From Streptomyces violaceusniger (GTDB taxonomy: Bacteria > Actinomycetota > Actinomycetes > Streptomycetales > Streptomycetaceae), in contig BJHW01000001.1 in NCBI GenBank assembly GCA_005405945.1, forward strand, positions 2,480,001-2,544,000: 64,000 bases of DNA. The letters are read 5' to 3'. A program made the position numbers and the translations under genes. A model generated the notes under the pieces. It had not been told where the DNA came from. It did no database searches and was given only the letters and a program-made list of their open reading frames with translations. Positions within the stretch are counted from its first letter, which is position 1, and the number at the start of each line of letters is the position of its first letter. This document shows positions 30,120-42,330 of this stretch, in pieces.

Positions 30120-30264
30120 CGGTTCGCCCGGCCGCGTCCACCACTGGCGATGTGGCCCCATCGGCATTTTTTGCCGTCGTCTGACCTCCGCCGCGCTGCG
30201 GGTTAACCACCCCCTTCCTAGCGTGGAGAACATGAACGGTTCGCCCGCGGACCGCGTCCACCGC
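30120..30264 (+). repeat. Imperfect direct repeat upstream of the diaminobutyrate cluster
   Basis: CGGTTCGCCCG...CCGCGTCCACC occurs at 30120-30145 and again at 30237-30264, start-to-start 117 bases, the second copy with a three- to four-base insertion. The second copy is about 30 bases before the aminotransferase ATG. It may reflect a regulatory duplication; function is unknown. Confidence 0.45.
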
Positions 30265-30294
30265 TCTCCGGCACATGTTTGGGGAGGCCTTTCG

Positions 30295-31650
<1,356 letters not shown>

Positions 31651-31658
<8 letters not shown>

Positions 31659-31700
31659 GACCCGTTGAGACCCGCTGAGACCCGCTGAGACCCGTTGAGA
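31651..31700 (+). repeat. Five tandem 10-bp repeats CCCGYTGAGA
   Basis: Five units in a row, identical except C/T at position 5, start at the aminotransferase stop codon and end 11 bases before the aspartokinase ATG. Because the unit is 10 bases, its TGA falls in all three frames in turn. The 10-base period equals about one DNA turn, so it could also be a protein-binding array. Its CTGAG core also occurs in the 42331 repeats. Confidence 0.85.
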
Positions 31701-31711
31701 GGGGGCATCGG

Positions 31712-32758
31712 ATGGCTCTCATCGTCCAGAAGTACGGAGGCTCCTCGATACCCACCACCGAGCGGATCAGGCGGGTGGCCGAACGGGTGGTCAGGGGCCA
31801 TGACGAGGGCCACGACGTGGTCGTGGTGGTGTCCGCCATGGCCGACGCCACCGATGAACTCCTCGCGCTGGCCGGGAAGGTGGACACCGCACCCGCTCCG
31901 CGGGAGCTGGACACCCTGCTGAGCGTGGGCGAGCAGGTCTCGAGCGCGCTGACCGCGATGGCGATCCACGCGCTCGGCGCCTCGGCGTGCTCCTGCTCCG
32001 GCCGCCAGGCCGGGGTGATCACCACCCCGGCCCATGGCGGGGCCCGGATCGTGGAGGTGCGGCCCCGCCTGGTCCGGGAGGCGCTGGACCGCGGCATGAT
32101 CCCGGTGGTCACCGGGTTCCAGGGGGTGTGCGGGGAGGACGACGAGGTCACCACCCTGGGCCGCGGTGGATCCGACACCACGGCGGTCGCCCTGGCGGCG
32201 GCCCTCAAGGCCGACGTATGCGAGATCTGCACCGATGTGGACGGGGTGCTCACCGCGGATCCCACGCTCGTGCCGGAGGCGAGGCCGATCGGCCACCTCA
32301 CCCATGAGGCCATGCGGGAGCTGGCGGCCGGGGGAGCGCGGGTGCTGGCGCTGTCCGGCGCCGAGTACGCCGAGCGCTACGCGGTGGCCCTCCGGGTGCG
32401 GTCGTCCTACGACGACCATCCGGGCACCGTCGTCTCGGACGAGCCCGAGCGGCCCCCGCCGTACGGATCCCCCGCCCGGGTGGTCGGCCTGGCCCATGAC
32501 CGGTCCCACATCGGGTACGACGCCCTGGTCCGCGAGGACGACGTCGGGACCGTGTCGCTCGTCGGGTCCGGACTCCGCTCGCACGCCGGGATCCTCCTCC
32601 GGCTGAGGGAGACGCTGGACAGGATGGACGTGCCGTTCGAGCCGGTGTCGGCGTCGGACACCCGCGTGTGCGTACCGTGCCGCGCCTCCCTGCTGCCGGA
32701 CGCCGTACGCGCCCTGCACAAGGCGTTCCTGGAGAGGGAGCCCGCCCAGTTCCTCTGA
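31712..32758 (+). CDS. ask: Aspartokinase lacking the first ACT domain
   Basis: Phosphorylates aspartate, the entry step to aspartate semialdehyde and diaminobutyrate. The catalytic domain is intact (VQKYGGSS, SVGEQVSSAL, GRGGSDTTAVALA, EICTDVDGV). Only 348 residues versus about 420 usual: after GLAHDRS (about residue 265) the protein passes directly to GYDALVREDDVGTVSLVG, the start of ACT2, skipping the ~60-residue ACT1 segment. In actinobacterial enzymes ACT1 carries key residues for Lys/Thr inhibition (in C. glutamicum LysC, for example, A279, S301, T311). Predicted feedback-resistant, pathway-dedicated isozyme. No frame break seen. Confidence 0.9.
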   Translation: MALIVQKYGGSSIPTTERIRRVAERVVRGHDEGHDVVVVVSAMADATDELLALAGKVDTAPAPRELDTLLSVGEQVSSALTAMAIHALGASACSCSGRQAGVITTPAHGGARIVEVRPRLVREALDRGMIPVVTGFQGVCGEDDEVTTLGRGGSDTTAVALAAALKADVCEICTDVDGVLTADPTLVPEARPIGHLTHEAMRELAAGGARVLALSGAEYAERYAVALRVRSSYDDHPGTVVSDEPERPPPYGSPARVVGLAHDRSHIGYDALVREDDVGTVSLVGSGLRSHAGILLRLRETLDRMDVPFEPVSASDTRVCVPCRASLLPDAVRALHKAFLEREPAQFL

Positions 32759-32785
32759 CCGAACGGATCCGGCGAGGCAGAGGGC

Positions 32786-35700
32786 ATGGCCGTGGTGCGC
32801 ATGGAGGAGAGCACGATGTGGGGAAGTGACCGGAACGGGGCAGTGCGGGAAGGGCCGTCGCGCGCGTGGCTGCCGAGGTCGCAGAGTCGTGCGGACGGCC
32901 TGCTCGGCTGTGCGGGATGGGACGGTTCGGTTCGGTGGCGGGACGGCGAACGGCTCGAGCAACTGTTCGAGGAGCGCTGCGACCGGATGCGTGCGCGGGG
33001 AACCGGGGACCGGCTCGCGGTGGACGCCGCCGACGTCGCTCTCACGTACCCGCAGCTGGACGCGAGGGCCAACCAGCTCGCGCGTTTCCTGATGGCCGAG
33101 GGGTACGGCCCGGCGACCGGGTCGGGTTGCTGCTCGACGAGGCGGTGGACGCCTATGTCGGGATGCTGGCCGTGCTCAAGGCACACGCCGCGTACGTACC
33201 GTTGGATGCCGGATTCCCGTCGGATCGTTTGAGCTACATCGTGTCCGATGCCTCCGTGCGCATGGTCCTGTCACTGTCCCGGCTCTCCGAGCGGACACGA
33301 GACCTCGCGGCCGGCGCCAAGCCGCTGTATCTGGATCGGGTGCGGTCCAGGGTCGCGGAGCAGTCTCCCGAGCGCCCCGATGCCCTGGCCGTCGGGGAGC
33401 CGCCCGACGACCTGTGTTACGTCATCTACACCTCGGGATCCACGGGCCGCCCGAAGGGGGTGGCCGTCGGACATCCCGCGGTGTGCAACTTCGTCCGAGT
33501 GGCCTCGGAGGTCTACGGCATCACCTGCGACGATCGGGTCTACCAGGGGATGACCATCGCGTTCGACTTCTCCGTCGAGGAGATATGGGTGCCCTGGATG
33601 GCCGGTGCCACGGTGGTGCCCAGGCCCGAGGGGCCGAGCCTGCTCGGAGCCGAACTGGACGCGTTCCTGCGGGAGCGCCGGGTCTCGGCCCTGTGCTGCG
33701 TTCCCACCCTGCTGGCCACCCTGGACGAGAACGCGTCCGAGCTGCGGTTCCTGCTGGTGTCCGGGGAACCGTGTCCGCAGGACCTGGTCACCCGCTGGCA
33801 CCGGCCCGGCCGCCGGTTCCTCAACGTCTACGGTCCGACCGAGGCGACCGTCACGGCGACCTGGAGCCCCCTGGCCCCGACCGTCCGGTGACGATCGGTG
33901 TCCCGCTGCCGACGTACTCGGTCGCCGTCCTCGATCCGGGACGGGACACACCTCTGCCACCGGGCGCGATGGGAGAGATCGCGATCGGCGGGATCGGGCT
34001 CGCCGACGGCTACCTCAACCGGCCCGAGATGACCGAAGGCGCCTTCGTTCCGGACTTCCTCGGCATCCCCGGGAATCCGTCCGGCAAGCTCTACCGGACC
34101 GGGGACCTGGGCAGGATCAACGCCCACGGCGAGGTCGAGCACCACGGCCGGATCGACACCCAGGTCAAGATCCGCGGCTACCGCGTGGAACTGACCGAGA
34201 TCGAGTCGGTGCTGCTGCACCTGCCCGGAATCGCCCAAGCGGTGGTCAGCGACCGGGAGATCACCCCGGGGACCGTGGAACTGTGCGCCTACTACACCAC
34301 CTGCGCGGGCAGGACCGTGGATCCCGAGCGGGCCGTGGCACACCTGCGGGAACGGCTGCCCGGCTACATGGTCCCCGCCTATCTCGAACACCTCACGTCG
34401 ATTCCGACGCTGCCCAGCGGGAAGGCCGACCGCCGGCATCTGCCGCCACCGACAGGGCCACGCCGCCTCACGCAGGGCGACGGCACAGCTCCGCACACGC
34501 CTACCGAGCGGACGCTGGCCGACCTGCTGGCCGCGGTCCTCCAGGTCGAGCGGGTCTCCGTGGACAGCCACTTCTTCGCCGACCTCGGCGCCAATTCCCT
34601 GCTCATGACGCGGTTCAACGCGGCCGTGCGCGAACGTCCGGACCTGCCCGACGTGTCGATGAGGGACGTCTACCTGCACCCCACGGTGCGCCGGCTCGCC
34701 ACGGCCCTGGCCGAAGCGCCCGCCCCTGCCCGGGCCACGCCCGACCGCGCACCGCGGCAACCGTCCGCCCCGGCCGCTCCGGCGGTGGGCAGGCTCCGGT
34801 ACGCCCTGTGCGCGGCCCTCCAGTTCTTGGCGTTCCTCGTGTACGTCTGCGTCGCTTCGGTGGCGCTGGACGCCGGAACGTCCTGGATGGCGCGGGGCAG
34901 GGATGGCTCGGTGGGTACGAACGCGCGGTCGCGCTCGGGGCCGTGGCGCTGATCGGCGCGAGCCTGTTCCCCATCGCCGTCAAATGGGTGCTCATCGGGC
35001 GGTGGAAACCGCGGCGCATCCCGTTGTGGAGCGTGGCCTATGTCCGCTTCTGGTGTGTCAGAACCCTCATCGTCGCCAACCCGCTGGCCCGGCTGACGGT
35101 CGGAACACCGATGTACACCCTGTATCTGCGGGCGCTCGGCGCCAAGATCGGACCGCGCACGCTGATCTGCACACGGTGGGTCCCGATCTGTACCGACCTG
35201 CTGACCGTCGGGGCGGACACCGTGATCCGCAAGGAGACCTATCTCAACGGTTTCCGAGCACGCGACGGGGCCATCGAGACCGGCCCGGTCGCCATCGGGG
35301 CCGGCGCCTTCGTCGGCGAGCACAGCACTCTCGACATCGGCGTGCGCCTCGGCGACACCGCCCAGCTCGGCCATGCCTCGGCGCTGCACGAAGGTCAGTC
35401 GATACCCGCCGGGCAGCGGTGGCACGGCTCGCCGGCCCGGCCCGCACCGGCGGGGTGTGAGTACCTCACGGTTCCGCCGACCCGCTGCGGCCGCCTGCGG
35501 CGAGTGTCCTACACCCTCGTCATGCTGCTGACGCTGACGGCCACCGTAGGAGTGGCCGAGGTGGCCGTGGCGGGACTGCTGGAGGCCCGGCCCGCGCTGG
35601 TCCACACCCTCACCGGAGCGGGCGGCCCCGGCAGTTGGACGTACTACGCCGACGGCCTGGAGATCGCGGCGGCCATGGTGTTCGGCCTCGCCCTCCTGGG

Positions 35701-36954
35701 GGCGACCCTCGTGCCGGCCCTGTCGCGCGTGCTGTCCCGGCCCGTCAGGGCGAACACGGTGTACCCGCTGTACGGGGTCCGGTTCACACTCCAGCGCGCC
35801 GTCGCCCGCCTGGCCAGCACCCGCTTCACCATCGCCCTGTTCGGCGACAGCTCGGCGATCGTGCACTACCTGAAGGCCCTCGGATACCGTCTGGCGCCGA
35901 TCGAGCAGACCGGATCCAACTTCGGCACGATGCTCAAACACGAGGTGCCCGCCCTCAGCCGCGTCGGCACCGGGACCATGGTCTCCGACGGGCTGTCGAT
36001 GGCGAACGCGGAGTACTCCAGCACCTCGTTCCGCACCGCCCTGGCCGCCATCGGAAACCACAACTACCTGGGCAACAACATCCTCTACCCGGCCGGCGGC
36101 AGGACCGGCGACAACTGCCTGCTGGCCACCAAGGCCATGATTCCCGTCAGCGGTCCGGTCAGGGAGAACACCGGGCTGCTCGGCTCACCCCCATCGAAAT
36201 CCCGCGGTCGGTCGAGCGCGACCACCGCTTCGACCACCTCACCGCCGGGTCCGGGCTCCGGCGCCGCCTCGCGGCCAAGAACCGCCACAACGCCGGGACC
36301 ATGGCCCTGTTCCTGACCGTGCGCTGCCTGTACGTCTACGGCCTTCTTCTGATCGCGATGTTCCCCCTGTCCGGCAACGGCGGGCTGTACTGGCTGGAGA
36401 CGGTCGGCACCGCCCTCCTCGAACTCGCCTTCACGGTCGGCTTCTTCGTTCTGGCCGAACGGGCGGTGCTGGGCTTCCGTACCCTGCGGCCACGGTTCTG
36501 CTCCCTCTACGAGCGGCCCTTCTGGCGGCACGAGCGCTACTGGAAGGTGCCGTCCATCCTCTACCTCGCCCTCTTCAACGGCACCCCCTTCAAACCCGCC
36601 GTCTGGCGGCTGCTCGGCGTCCGCATGGGACACCGGGTCTTCGACGACGGCTGCCGGATCCTGGAACGGACCCTCACCCAGGTCGGCGACGGCTGCGCCC
36701 TCAACGCCGGCTCCATCGTGCAGGCACACTCCCTCGAAGAGGGCGCCTTCAAATCGGATCGCATCGCCATCGGCAACGGCTGCACGATCGGCACCAGCGC
36801 CTTCGTGCACTACGGCGTCGTCATCGGCGACCACGCCGACATCGACGCCGACTCCTTCCTCATGAAGGGCGAACACGTACCGGCACACGCCCGGTGGCGT
36901 GGCAATCCGGCGGTGGCGCTGACCACGGACGCCGCCTGCCGCGGGACGCCGTAG
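32786..36954 (+). CDS. Pls-like single-module NRPS: cationic isopeptide homopolymer synthetase (four frameshifts)
   Basis: Membrane NRPS with the order of epsilon-poly-L-lysine synthetase. Adenylation domain about 32930-34450 (YVIYTSGSTGRPKG, VYGPTEATVT, YRTGDLGR); carrier domain with phosphopantetheine Ser in DLGANSL (codon 34596-34598); then TM1-2, C1 (35100-35450), TM3-4, C2 (35770-36200), TM5-6 and C3 (36550-36950), the C-parts resembling left-handed-helix acyltransferases (TIGR02353 region). Breaks near 33115, 33890, 34900 and 36183 are missing bases. My reading of the specificity positions is D-F-E-C-L-S-V-V-T-K; the acidic E may bind a side-chain amine. About 1390 residues. Downstream of dat and ask, so diaminobutyrate is the likely monomer. 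Confidence 0.87.
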
Positions 36955-37022
36955 TCGAGCGTGACCGGGTGTGGCGCGCCGGTCAGGACGCGTTCAGGTA
37001 TCCGGTGCCAGGGTCAGGCGCC

Positions 37023-37883
37023 ATGACCTACGAGACATCTGAGCCCCTGCCGACCCCGACGGCCGACGCGCCGCCCGCCCCGGCCGACGCGCCGCCCGCC
37101 CGGTCGCGTCACCGACGGCACTGGAACAAGGTTCCCGAAGTCACCCTCTACTTCTGGGTCATCAAGGTGCTGTGCACGACGGTCGGCGAGACCGCGGCCG
37201 ACCTGCTGAACGAGAAGGCCGGGCTCGGCCTGACGGGTGTATCGGCCCTGATGAGCGCGGTACTGGCCGCGGTGCTGGTGGCGCAGTTCCGCACCAGCGG
37301 CTACCGCGCGGGCGTGTACTGGCCGGTCGTCGCCCTGATCAGCGTCGTCGGCACACTGATCAGCGACAACCTGACCGACAACATGGGCGTACCACTGGAG
37401 ACGAGTACGGCGGTGTTCGCGATCGTCCTGGCGGTCGTGTTCGTCGTCTGGTACCGGCGGGAGCGGACACTGTCCATCCACAGCGTCGACACCACCAGCC
37501 GTGAATCCTTCTACTGGCTGGCGGTGCTGTTCACCTTCGCCTTGGGAACCGCGGCCGGTGATCTGGTCTCCGAGCGGATGAACCTCGGGTACTGGCTGTC
37601 CGCGGCGCTGTTCGCCCTGGCCATCGCCGCCGTCGCGGTCGCTCACTTCGCCCTCGGTCTCGACGCGGTGTGGAGCTTCTGGATCGCCTACATCCTCACC
37701 CGCCCGCTCGGCGCCTCCGTCGGCGACTATCTCTCCCAGCCCACCGGCGACGGGGGCCTCGGCCTGGGCACGGTCGTGACCAGTGTCCTGTTCCTGGCGG
37801 TCATTCTCGGCCTGGTCGTGTTCCTTGCGGTGACGCGCAAGGACGTCACCGAACCGGAGCGAGTCGCCCGGCAGACGGCCTGA
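37023..37883 (+). CDS. COG4705-type membrane protein, first paralogue
   Basis: 286-residue multi-helix protein. It has a Pro/Ala-rich cytoplasmic lead (residues 1-35 with repeated PPAPADAPPA), then KVPEVTLYFWVIKVLCTTVG and about seven to eight helices; GETAADLL, GTAAGDLVSE and LGASVGDYLSQP are internal repeats of a G-x-x-x-x-D pattern. Function of the family is not known. It starts 68 bases after the synthetase stop on the same strand, so it may share its transcript; a role in export or self-protection is speculation. Confidence 0.8.
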   Translation: MTYETSEPLPTPTADAPPAPADAPPARSRHRRHWNKVPEVTLYFWVIKVLCTTVGETAADLLNEKAGLGLTGVSALMSAVLAAVLVAQFRTSGYRAGVYWPVVALISVVGTLISDNLTDNMGVPLETSTAVFAIVLAVVFVVWYRRERTLSIHSVDTTSRESFYWLAVLFTFALGTAAGDLVSERMNLGYWLSAALFALAIAAVAVAHFALGLDAVWSFWIAYILTRPLGASVGDYLSQPTGDGGLGLGTVVTSVLFLAVILGLVVFLAVTRKDVTEPERVARQTA

Positions 37884-38019
37884 GCGCCGACAGGCGTTCA
37901 GGATGCGTTCAGGCCGCGGGTGACAGGCTCGTACACCACCGCCCCGCGCGGTCGGTCCATCGCACAAGGGCGCCCGGCCCCTTCGGCGCGGGCGAAGTTC
38001 CCCCGATCAGACGGGAGCA

Positions 38020-38916
38020 ATGACATTGGGGAAGCCAGAAGTCCTCACCGACCTCGACGTCGCGAGTACGGGCACGTCGGTGATGAAGAAACTGCCCGAG
38101 GTCACCCTGGCCTTCTGGATCATGAAGATCGCCGCGACGACGCTGGGTGAGACGGCCGGAGACCTCTTCGCCCAGACCCTGAAGCTCGGCTACTTCCTCA
38201 CCACGATCGCGCTGTTCCTGATCTTCGTGGTGACCCTCGTCGTCCAGCTCAGGTCCAGCCGTTACAACCCCTTCTTCTACTGGACCGTGATCCTGTCGAC
38301 CAGTATGGCGGGCACCACCATGTCCGACTTCATGAACCGTGACGCCAGCGCCAAGTTCCTCTCAGGCGGCGCCACCTCGCTCGGCTGGGGCCCGCAGGGC
38401 CTCGGCCTGGGCTATCCGGTGGGCGCGGCGATCCTGATCTCGATCCTGCTGGCGATCTTCCTGGCGTGGAAGGTGAGCGGGATGACGTTCCAGATCCGCG
38501 ACATCGTGACCTTCCGGGGTGAGGCGCTGTTCTGGTCGGCCATCCTCGTCTCCAACACCCTCGGCACATCGATGGGGGACTTCCTGTCCGACAGTTCCGG
38601 CCTGGGCTACGCGGGTGGCGCGCTCCTGGTCATCGGGGTGCTGGCCGTCCTCGTCGCGATGATGAAGGTCTCCGTGGTGCCGAATGTGCTGCTGTTCTGG
38701 ATCGCCTTCGTCCTCACCCGGCCGCTCGGCGCCACCGCGGGCGACTTCCTCACCAAACCGGTCGCCAAGGGCGGCCTCGACCTGGGTACGGCGGGCTCGT
38801 CGGCCGTCCTGCTCGCGGTCCTGTTCGGGCTGATGGCCCACGCCCATGTGCAGGAGCGCCGGGTCGCGGGCCCGCGGAGCGCGGAGCGGGAGCCGGTCAC
38901 CCAGCGGGCAGGGTGA
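38020..38916 (+). CDS. COG4705-type membrane protein, second paralogue
   Basis: 298 residues, clearly homologous to its upstream neighbour: KLPEVTLAFWIMKIAATTLGETAGDLFAQ aligns with the same segment there (quoted motif parts KLPEVTL and GETAGDL), and LGTSMGDFLSD and LGATAGDFLTKP repeat the G/D pattern. ATG 38020 follows GGGAG. The two genes are tandem with 136 bases between them. The last 20 bases overlap the convergent histidine kinase gene. Function unknown; often seen near two-component systems, as here. Confidence 0.8.
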   Translation: MTLGKPEVLTDLDVASTGTSVMKKLPEVTLAFWIMKIAATTLGETAGDLFAQTLKLGYFLTTIALFLIFVVTLVVQLRSSRYNPFFYWTVILSTSMAGTTMSDFMNRDASAKFLSGGATSLGWGPQGLGLGYPVGAAILISILLAIFLAWKVSGMTFQIRDIVTFRGEALFWSAILVSNTLGTSMGDFLSDSSGLGYAGGALLVIGVLAVLVAMMKVSVVPNVLLFWIAFVLTRPLGATAGDFLTKPVAKGGLDLGTAGSSAVLLAVLFGLMAHAHVQERRVAGPRSAEREPVTQRAG

Positions 38917-40286
38917 CGGTGAAGCGCGCCCCGGGCGCGTGCCCGGCGTCGTAGGACACCTCGCCGCCCGCGGAGCGGGCCAGGCGGCGCGCGAGGGGCA
39001 GGCCGAGGCCCGCGCCGTGGTGACCGTCGCCGGGGTCGGCGCGCCGTCCCGGCTGGAAGAGCTCGCCGACGAACGCCTCCGGCACGCCCGGCCCGTCGTC
39101 GGTGATGTCGATGACCACGGCGCCGGGTGTGCGCCGCCCGGACACGGTGACGGTGGAACGTGCGTAGCGGACGGCGTTGGCGAGCAGCGGGCTGACGACG
39201 CGTTCCAGGAAGGCGGGTGCCACTCCTGCCTCGAGTTGCCCGTTCTCGGCCTCCACCACGGCGTTCACCTGGGCCGGTGTGTCCAGGCGCCGGGCCATGC
39301 GGCGCAGCACGGGTACGACATCGGCCGTGCCGGGGGCCGTTGAGGTGTCCACCGCGTTGTCGCGGGCGTCGAGCAGGAGCGTGTCGCAGATGGTGCGCAT
39401 GGACTGGGCGGCCTCGTCGATCACCTCGTGAGTGGCGCGGGTCTCCGCGGCCGAGCGGGGCCGGGACCGCCACCAGTCGAGTTCGGCGATGATCCGGGTG
39501 AGTGGCGTCCGCAGCTCGTGGGACAGCTCCCCGTCAGCTGCTGCTCATGGCGCAGCACGGCACGTATGCGGTCCAGCAACGCGTCCAGCGAGGTGCCCAG
39601 ACGGGCCAGTTCGACCGGGCCTGACCCGGTGTTGAAGCGTGTCTCGGAGGCCACGGCACTCCACTGGGTGGCCTGGTCGGTCATCGTCCGCACCGGGCGC
39701 AGGGCCCGGCCGACCGCGAGACGTGTCAGCACGTAGGCGCAGACGAGCATCACCGCGTCCAGGATCAGCGACCCCCACAGCAGGGTGTCGGCCGAACTCC
39801 GGTACGGGGCGAGGTCGAGGGCCGTGACGACGGTGGCCGCGGCGTCGCCACCGTTCACGGGCCGGGCGCACAGGCGGACGGACCGATGGCCCTCGGCGGG
39901 GACGGTCGCGCAGTCGGGGCACCCCGCGCGGCGAGCCGGTCGGCGGTCCGGGTGAGAGGGCCGCTCTCCGAGGTGGCGGGCGGCTTTTCCAGCAGGCGCT
40001 TCCCGGCGTAGATCCACACGTTCGTGTCCAGCAGCCGATCGTTGGCGGTCTCCAGGACGCGCACCCGTGGGCCGCTGGTGTCGACGGTCGCGGCGACGGC
40101 GGTCGCCCGGGCCCGTAGCTCGTCGTCCGCCTGGTGCCGCAGGTGTCGCTCCACCGTGGTGTTGAACACCACCGTCAACACCGTGACCAGCAGCGCGGCG
40201 GTGGTCAGCGCGACGAGCGAGAGCCGTCCGCGCAGGGTACGGGGAGCCAGCGCGCGAAGCACCGGTCGGTGCCGGGCCGATCTCAT
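38897..40286 (-). CDS. Sensor histidine kinase (two frameshifts)
   Basis: Reads across three frames. N-terminus RLSLVALTTAALLVTVLTVV is helix 1; after a sensor domain, a missing base near 39920 leads to helix 2 (LLWGSLILDAVMLVCAYVLT) and HAMP; another near 39530 restores GELSHELRTPLTR, the H-box. The C-terminal part has N-box LLANAVRYARS and G-box GAGLGLPLARRLAR. The ATG at 40286 overlaps the regulator stop (ATGA), so regulator and kinase are co-translated. Confidence 0.85.
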
Positions 40287-40944
40287 GACAGGCGGTGCCC
40301 GATCCCGCGCGCGGTGGCGATGGTCAGGCCGCTGCCCGTCTCCCGGAGTTTGCGGCGCAGCCTGGTCAGATACTGGTCCAAGGTGTTGTCACTGACCTGT
40401 CCGCCCTCGGGCCAGCCCGCCCTGACCAGATCACGGCGGCGCACCAGCTCCCCGTCCGCGGCGACGAGCGTGGCCAACAGCCGGAACTCCGTCGGGGACA
40501 GGGCGACCCGGGTGCCGTGCACCGTCGCGCTGTGCCGGACCGCGTCCAGGACCAGGCCCCGACCGAGGCGGCCGGCGGGGGCGTGGCCCGCTTGAGCGCC
40601 GCCCGCAGCCGGGCGGCGAGCTCGGCGAGGTGGAACGGCTTCGGCAGGTAGTCGTCACCCCCGGCCGAGAAGCCGGACAGCCGGTCGGTGAGGTGGTGCC
40701 GCGCGGTCAGGAAGACGACCGGCGCGTGGAACCCGCCCGCGCGCATGGCCTGGCATACGTCCCGTCCGTCCGCGTCGGGCAGCCCGATGTCCAGGACGAC
40801 CGCGGCGATGTCGGGGGTGACCAGGCGCAGGGCGGTGGCGCCGTCGGTGGCCGGGACGGAATCGAAGCCTTCGTCGTACAGACCGCGGCGGAGCACATCA
40901 CGCAGGGCGTGATCATCCTCGACGATCAGGATCTTGCGGCGCAT
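40283..40944 (-). CDS. OmpR-family response regulator (one frameshift)
   Basis: Receiver domain MRRKILIVEDD with D52 in VVLDIGLPDADG and LPKPF, then, after a missing base near 40553 (G run), the winged-helix part VALSPTEFRLLATLV and ATARGIGHRL. ATG 40944. First gene of a pair with the kinase at 38897. The AbrB-type membrane gene lies immediately upstream in the same direction (stop at 40962). Confidence 0.87.
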
Positions 40945-40961
40945 GGTCCTCCGGGGGCCGA

Positions 40962-42233
40962 CTACACACGTGTAGGAGGTCGACTCACTGTAGACGACCG
41001 CGGGGCGGGGAACGTTCCGAGCGCCGCGGTGGTCTCCGGTACGCCGACGGGCTTCGACCACCGCGACGCCAGCATGCGGGTGATCATGGGCGTGACCAGG
41101 ATGACCACCAGGAGCCGCAGGCTCTGCACGGTCGAAACCAGCGCGACGTCCGCGTGGGAGGAGACCGCGGCGGCGAGGACCGCGTTGATTCCCCCGGGCG
41201 TCGTGGCGAGGTAGGCGTCGGTGACCGGAGTGCCCGTCACCCCGGCGAAGACCCACGCCAGCCCGGCGCAGCCGAGGCAGACGACCACCATGCAGACCAG
41301 GATCGAGGGCAGCAGGCGCCGCATGCTGCTGAGCGTCTGTCGGGTGAACCGTAGGCCCACGTCGAGGCCGACGAGGACGAAGACGGCGTTCTGGCCCACC
41401 CCGACGGGCGCGAAGCCGGGCACGACACCGCTGAGCGTCGCGACCAGGGCGACCAGCATCGGCCCGATCAGCAGTGGCGTGGGCACCCGCAGCCGCCGAC
41501 CGGCCCAGGAGCCCGCGACGGCGATGGTGGCGAGCGCGAACAACCCCGTGAGCTGGTCCGACCCGGCGACAACGTGGAGGAGACCGGATCCGGCGCCGCC
41601 GCCCGCGGCCGGGTGACCGCCCGCCGCCGAGGACGCGGAGATCATCCAGTGGGCCGCGAGTGGGCGGTGGTGGCGACGAGACCGACCCGCAGGTACTGGG
41701 TGAAGGCGACGAGCCGTACATCGGCCTTCAGCTCATCGGCGCAGGTGACGATCGCGGCCGAACCGCCGGGCACCATGCCGAGGACGGCGCTGGGCCGGCT
41801 GATGCGGCCACCGCGGGCCAGGAACCAGGCGACCACGAGGCTCAGCGCGATGGTGGCCGCGGTGACCACGGTCAGCGGCAGTGCGACCGGCGCGGCGGAG
41901 ACGAGGGCGGACGGGGTGAGGTAGCTGCCCATGAGGGCACCGACCAGCGCCTGCGAGACCCGGTTGGCCGGCGCCGGGAGCCGGTCGCGGACCACTCCGC
42001 ACAACGCCAGGAGGGCGCCGACCAGCAGCGAGGACAGCAGGTACGGGCGGGAACGCCGGAGGCGTCCGCGGCGAGGCCCGCGGCGTAACCCCGGCGATGA
42101 TCAGAGCCCAGCGTCCGGTGGGAGTTGGGCGGGAGACGCGGGGCTCGGAGGTGCGCGGGGCGGGCTTCGGCGCGGAACCGGCGCTGGAGGACGGACGTTC
42201 GTCCCCGCGCCGCGGCGCGGAAGTCAAGGCCAC
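40962..42233 (-). CDS. AbrB-family membrane protein (several frameshifts)
   Basis: Polytopic protein of the AbrB/COG3180 family (named AbrB but a membrane protein, not the Bacillus DNA-binding AbrB). Two repeats of about five helices: LVGALMGSYLTPSALV, SAVLGMVPGGSAAIVTCADEL and, in the second repeat, AYLATTPGGINAVLAAAVSSHADVA; the paired PGG motifs are typical. Similarity changes frame near 41650 and at least twice near 42020-42090. Start unsure; GTG 42233 is a guess. Function of the family is unproven. Confidence 0.7.
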
Positions 42234-42330
42234 GATGGGCGCCTTTCGTCGGATGGTGCGCTTCCTGGGGACCTGACGCCTGGGTGAACCAGGCACTCTC
42301 CAACTGTGTCCGGTACGGCCTGTGCGGACG

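Noticed and set aside
37920..38019. Small gene between the two COG4705 paralogues
   Set aside because: Short frames there overlap the second paralogue and have no ribosome binding site or similarity.
40962..42233. AbrB as a DNA-binding transition-state regulator
   Set aside because: The sequence is a polytopic membrane protein with paired PGG motifs; only the family name is shared.
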